Origin: Rhodospirillaceae bacterium | GTDB taxonomy: Bacteria; Pseudomonadota; Alphaproteobacteria; Rhodospirillales; UBA2165 | Direction of reading: 5' to 3' | Length of the DNA stretch: 43,516 nt | NCBI GenBank assembly: GCA_018674495.1 | Contig: JABHAA010000097.1 | Span: forward strand, 1 to 43,516 | In this document: positions 40,772 through 43,516 of the stretch, piece after piece | Numbering within the stretch: position 1 is the stretch's first letter | Layout: every line of letters begins with the position of its first letter | Translations under genes and position numbers: made by a program | The notes under the pieces: model-generated | What the model saw: the letters and a program-made list of their open reading frames with translations, nothing else | What the model was told of the DNA's origin: nothing | Databases searched by the model: none

Positions 40772-41785
40772 ATGAACACCGTCCCCAAGATCAAACTTTC
40801 CGTCCTCGATCAATCCCCCATCCGCAGCGGCGGCAGTCCACCGGAAGCGCTCCTGGAAACCGTAGAGTTGGCGCAAGCTTGCGAACGCTACGGCTATCAC
40901 CGTTACTGGCTGGCCGAGCATCATGCGACGCCAGCGCTAGCCGGGCCGGCGCCGGAAATTATGATCGCCCGTATCGCGGCGGTAACCGAGACCATGCGGA
41001 TCGGCTCGGGCGGCATCATGCTCAGCCATTACAGCCCGCTGAAAGTGGCCGAAACGTTCAATCTCCTGGAAACCCTCTATCCCGGGCGTATCGATCTGGG
41101 CATCGGCCGGGCGCCGGGCAGCGACCAGTTGACCGCCGCCGCACTCGCCTACGGCTCCGAAATCGGCATCGAATATTTCCCCACCCGCATCGCCGACATG
41201 ATGGCCTTCATGGGCAACGCTGAGCCACCAACAAAGATGTTCGAGCGCATCAAAGTCGTGCCCAAGCCCGCCCAGCCGGCGCAAGTTTGGCTGCTGGGGT
41301 CGAGCGATCAAAGCGCCCTGATGGCGGCCCAGTTCGGGCTCGCGTTCTCGTTCGCCCAGTTCATTACGCCGAACGGCGGCCAGGGCGTGCTGGACGCCTA
41401 CCGCCAGCATTTCAATCCCTCCGAATTCTACCCCCAGCCGGAGGCCTCCATCGGCACGTTTATGATTTGCGCCGAGAACGAAAAGGAAGCCCGGCGCTTA
41501 GGCTCGAGCCGCGACTTTTCCTTGCTGCGCCGCGCCCGCGGCCAGCAAGGCCCCTTCCCGTCCGTCGCCGAGGCCGAGGCGCACGATTATTCAGGCTCGG
41601 ATCTGGAAGTCATCGCGGGCAGCGCCAACCGCAGTTTTTACGGCGATCCCGATCAATGCCGGGACTGGGTAAATTCCCTGGTGGAAGACTACGGGGTCGA
41701 TGAAATCGTCGTCCTGACCATCTGCCACGATCCAGACGCCCGCCGCCGGTCCTATGAATTATTGGCTGCGGCCATGTCGGAGTAG
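40772..41785 (+). CDS. LLM-class flavin-dependent oxidoreductase (YhbW-like)
   Basis: 337 residues. Luciferase-like monooxygenase family, MsnO8/YhbW branch: 'IKLSVLDQSPIRSGGSP', 'YHRYWLAEHHATPALAGPAP', 'RIGSGGIMLSHYSPLKVAET', 'YPGRIDLGIGRAPGSDQLT' and 'VWLLGSSDQSALMAAQFGLA'. Expected to use FMNH2 and O2. Monocistronic. It is distant from the other luciferase-like protein at 15274-16323, so the two are not recent duplicates. Confidence 0.94.
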   Translation: MNTVPKIKLSVLDQSPIRSGGSPPEALLETVELAQACERYGYHRYWLAEHHATPALAGPAPEIMIARIAAVTETMRIGSGGIMLSHYSPLKVAETFNLLETLYPGRIDLGIGRAPGSDQLTAAALAYGSEIGIEYFPTRIADMMAFMGNAEPPTKMFERIKVVPKPAQPAQVWLLGSSDQSALMAAQFGLAFSFAQFITPNGGQGVLDAYRQHFNPSEFYPQPEASIGTFMICAENEKEARRLGSSRDFSLLRRARGQQGPFPSVAEAEAHDYSGSDLEVIAGSANRSFYGDPDQCRDWVNSLVEDYGVDEIVVLTICHDPDARRRSYELLAAAMSE

Positions 41786-41908
41786 CGCCGGCTCACGAAC
41801 AAATTTCTTGCCTTCAAGTACCCAAATCATCGTAGGATCAAATCCAAACCCGGAATTTGCGGTAAGAATGTACCGGCAAATGCGTTCAACCTCAGAAGGA
41901 GAGTTGCT

Positions 41909-42253
41909 ATGAATACGGTATTTGGACTTTCGCGGCTGGCGCCGCCAGGCTGGAATCAGGACGGAACCGCCATCCCACCGACCCTGATCGAATTAACCGC
42001 CAAGCGCTGGAAGGGACTGTTGCTTGTCGGCTATGCATTCCTGATCGCCGGGTTTGGTCTGATCGGCTTGCAGCTTTGGAACGGCCTCTATGGCCCCTTG
42101 TTCAATGGTCAGCTAGGCCTCGAACAATCACCGGTGGCCATGCTGGGTGAGGTAGTTACCGGCGCCGCCGGGATCGTTGGGGCCATTATCCTTGCCTTTG
42201 CCTTGGCGGTTTTGATCTACGCCCGCTTCATGGCTTGGTGGAGGCACGGCTGA
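41909..42253 (+). CDS. Hypothetical two-helix membrane protein
   Basis: 114 residues. A short cytoplasmic N terminus is followed by helix 1 'GLLLVGYAFLIAGFGLIGLQ', a loop 'LYGPLFNGQLGLEQSP' and helix 2 'AAGIVGAIILAFALAVLIYA' ending in a Trp/Arg-rich tail ('MAWWRHG'). AGAAGGAGAG lies 6-10 bases before ATG 41909. One base separates its stop from the DUF1194 start, so they are co-transcribed. Family not recognised. Confidence 0.7.
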   Translation: MNTVFGLSRLAPPGWNQDGTAIPPTLIELTAKRWKGLLLVGYAFLIAGFGLIGLQLWNGLYGPLFNGQLGLEQSPVAMLGEVVTGAAGIVGAIILAFALAVLIYARFMAWWRHG

Positions 42254-42254
42254 T

Positions 42255-43079
42255 TTGACGCGCTTCGCGTTTACAGCATTTGCCTTTGTACTTCTGGCAA
42301 TACCGGCTCTGGCGGCAGAGCGGGTCGATTTGGAACTGGTCCTGGCGACGGATACATCGCGCAGCATTGACGAAAGCGAAGCCCGTTTGCAGCGCGAAGG
42401 GGTAGCCGCCGCGCTCCGCCACCCCGATATCATTCAGGCCATCCAGTCGGGTTATCACAAGAAAGTCGCTGCCGCCTATCTAGACTATTCCAGCGCAAAT
42501 TTTAACAAAATCATAGTCGATTGGCGGATCATCAGGGATAAGATAAGCGCAACGGCGTTCGCCCGCGCCCTGACCGAAGCACCGCTGACGTTTGGGCGGC
42601 GGACATCGATCTCGGACGGGCTGGAAATGGCGGCGCGCATGATCGAGAACAATCAATACCTGGGAACCCGGCGGGTGATCGACGTGGCGGGCGACGGCCC
42701 CAACAATCATGGCCGCCTGGTCGAAGATGTGCGCGACGACATCATTACCAAGGGCATATCCATCAACGGCCTGCCGATCGTCAACGATGGCGACGAAGGC
42801 TTTGCCAGCCAGTTTTCCATCAAGGATCTGGATGATTATTATCGGGGCTGTGTCATCGGCGGGCGCGGCGCGTTTATCGTCGTTGCCAAGGATTTTCCCG
42901 ATTTTGCCCGCGCCATTCGCCGCAAACTCATATTCGAGATTGCGGCGAATGGCGCGGGCAAATTGCTGCACCGGGTTCAGGGCGGGCGGCATGCCTTTGG
43001 CGGATATGTCTACAAACCCGGCTGCGATATCGGCGAGCGCCTTTGGCTGCGCCGCTTTTCCGATCCCGACAATTTTTGA
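42255..43079 (+). CDS. DUF1194 (von Willebrand factor A-like) exported protein
   Basis: 274 residues from TTG 42255 (GGAGG upstream). Signal peptide ('RFAFTAFAFVLLAIPALA') and a VWA-like domain: 'VDLELVLATDTSRSIDESEA' gives the MIDAS DxSxS-type motif (DTSRS), with 'GRRTSISDGLEMAARMI' and 'RRVIDVAGDGPNNHGRLVED' as the other metal-site loops. Periplasmic or secreted, function unknown. After 'FARAIRRKLIFEIA', where many relatives end, the protein runs on for about 45 residues, and this junction coincides with a perfect 23-bp inverted repeat. Confidence 0.88.
   Translation: MTRFAFTAFAFVLLAIPALAAERVDLELVLATDTSRSIDESEARLQREGVAAALRHPDIIQAIQSGYHKKVAAAYLDYSSANFNKIIVDWRIIRDKISATAFARALTEAPLTFGRRTSISDGLEMAARMIENNQYLGTRRVIDVAGDGPNNHGRLVEDVRDDIITKGISINGLPIVNDGDEGFASQFSIKDLDDYYRGCVIGGRGAFIVVAKDFPDFARAIRRKLIFEIAANGAGKLLHRVQGGRHAFGGYVYKPGCDIGERLWLRRFSDPDNF
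42903..42962. repeat. Perfect 23-bp inverted repeat inside the DUF1194 gene
   Basis: The arm at 42903-42925 (TTTGCCCGCGCCATTCGCCG, then CAA) is the exact reverse complement of 42940-42962. The 14-base centre can add three more pairs (CTC/GAG). Within the coding frame the left arm encodes FARAIRRK and the right arm IAANGAGK. Such a perfect palindrome is not required by the protein sequence. Confidence 0.9.
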
Positions 43080-43101
43080 CCCCAATGAAGAGCTAAAGAC
43101 C

Positions 43102-43371
43102 ATGCAAGACAGCACCCAATTTGAAACTCTCGCCATTCAGGCTGTGGCTTATCTTCTGACCGACGATGACACCCGGCAGGGGTTTTTGAACGCCACCGGC
43201 CTCGAAGAAGATGCCATTCGTGCCGGCCTTGAAAACCAAGGCTTCCTCGCCGGCGTCTTGGGATATTTGTTGAGCCGCGAAGATCTTTTACTGGATTTTT
43301 GCGAGCAAAACGAAATTCCACCGGAGCTGCCGGCAAGGGCGCAGCAAACATTGGCGGGCGTAGTCGGTTGA
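43102..43371 (+). CDS. DUF3572 family protein
   Basis: 89 residues, all-helical and acidic: 'ETLAIQAVAYLLTDDDTRQG' followed by FLNATGL, then 'AGLENQGFLAGVLGYLLSRE' and 'LLDFCEQNEIPPE'. This matches the small alphaproteobacterial DUF3572 family in length and pattern. It is cytoplasmic with no known function. It starts 22 bases after DUF1194 and is probably in the same transcript. Confidence 0.9.
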   Translation: MQDSTQFETLAIQAVAYLLTDDDTRQGFLNATGLEEDAIRAGLENQGFLAGVLGYLLSREDLLLDFCEQNEIPPELPARAQQTLAGVVG

Positions 43372-43516
43372 TTGCTTAATAGTAACTCCACCGTTTATTT
43401 GGCTACGCCAAGTAAACTTGGTACGAACCGGACTTGGTTTATTTGACAAATGGTCCAATTTAGAATTAAGTCCTTATAAGATTTGGGGTCAGAGTATCAG
43501 GCTAGGTCCAGGAAAA
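43372..43516. other. AT-rich 3' intergenic end with possible RAYT-element border
   Basis: A small palindrome CCAAGT-AA-ACTTGG (43408-43421) follows the DUF3572 stop. TTGACA at 43443-43448 followed 17 bases later by TTAAGT is a weak promoter candidate. The last 35 bases contain TTGGGGTCAGAGTA (43483-43496), a sequence often found just outside REP-associated tyrosine transposase genes. No gene is complete here. Confidence 0.4.

Noticed and set aside
42480..43136. 218-codon minus-strand frame opposite DUF1194
   Set aside because: Shadow of the DUF1194 gene. Its apparent similarity 'FARAIRRN...AANGAGK' arises only because the 23-bp palindrome encodes the same residues on both strands.

Overview
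The window looks like a chromosomal segment of a free-living alphaproteobacterium, most like the marine or soil Rhodospirillales. The gene content supports this: DUF1194, DUF3572, a TctABC transporter with a Bug-type binding protein, a CO-dehydrogenase-like molybdenum hydroxylase cluster and a PilZ protein. GC content is moderately high, and TTG starts and ATGA-type stop/start overlaps are common. Short operons on both strands suggest ordinary core and accessory chromosome rather than phage or plasmid. The exception is an AT-rich, partly decayed patch at about 10.7-12.9 kb.

Layout. 0-9.3 kb: tRNA-Pro, a minimal chemoreceptor signalling tip with a STAS-like neighbour, a Sel1-repeat protein, glutathionyl-hydroquinone reductase, quinone oxidoreductase, a Trm112/methyltransferase fusion, a GhrA-type reductase and the tctCBA operon. 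9.3-13.1 kb: a small conserved protein, a cold-shock protein with a clear terminator, a multiply broken adenylate cyclase gene and two orphan secreted proteins. 13.1-22.3 kb: a UGSC-family selenoprotein, a luciferase-like flavin monooxygenase, NUDIX, a tandem YciI protein, TauE/SafE, PilZ, SDR, O-methyltransferase, DUF192 and a glycosyltransferase. 22.3-24.9 kb: a TPP riboswitch controlling thiZXY, a thiamine-precursor ABC importer. 25.0-32.4 kb: a ten-gene cation/proton antiporter operon in the gene order of archaeal MBH modules. 32.4-38.3 kb: a Panacea/SocA-like protein, an AhpD-like selenoprotein, then coxS, coxM, xdhC and a MoeA-MocA fusion. 38.3-43.5 kb: an alpha/beta hydrolase, two lipoproteins, a second luciferase-like oxidoreductase, DUF1194 and DUF3572.

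The main discovery is two selenoprotein genes that ordinary gene callers would truncate or split at an in-frame TGA. In the UGSC protein (minus strand, TGA at 14559-14561) the redox motif reads Cys-Sec-Gly-Thr-Cys. In the AhpD-like protein (plus strand, TGA at 33902-33904) the motif reads Cys-Ala-Tyr-Sec-x3-His, with Sec in place of the resolving or peroxidatic Cys of CxxC. In both, the frame stays open for hundreds of bases after the TGA and is recognisably the same protein. In both, a stem-loop follows the TGA at a distance suitable for a bacterial SECIS, and both apical loops begin C-G-U-G. The host must therefore carry selA/B/C/D, none of which is in this window.

Second in interest is the antiporter operon. 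It has E-F-G-(MbhDE)-B-C-D order, three NuoL/M/N-like subunits, no conventional full-length MrpA, and one subunit whose best start codon is AUA. The carbon-monoxide-dehydrogenase-type cluster has small and medium subunits and maturation genes but no catalytic large subunit in the window.
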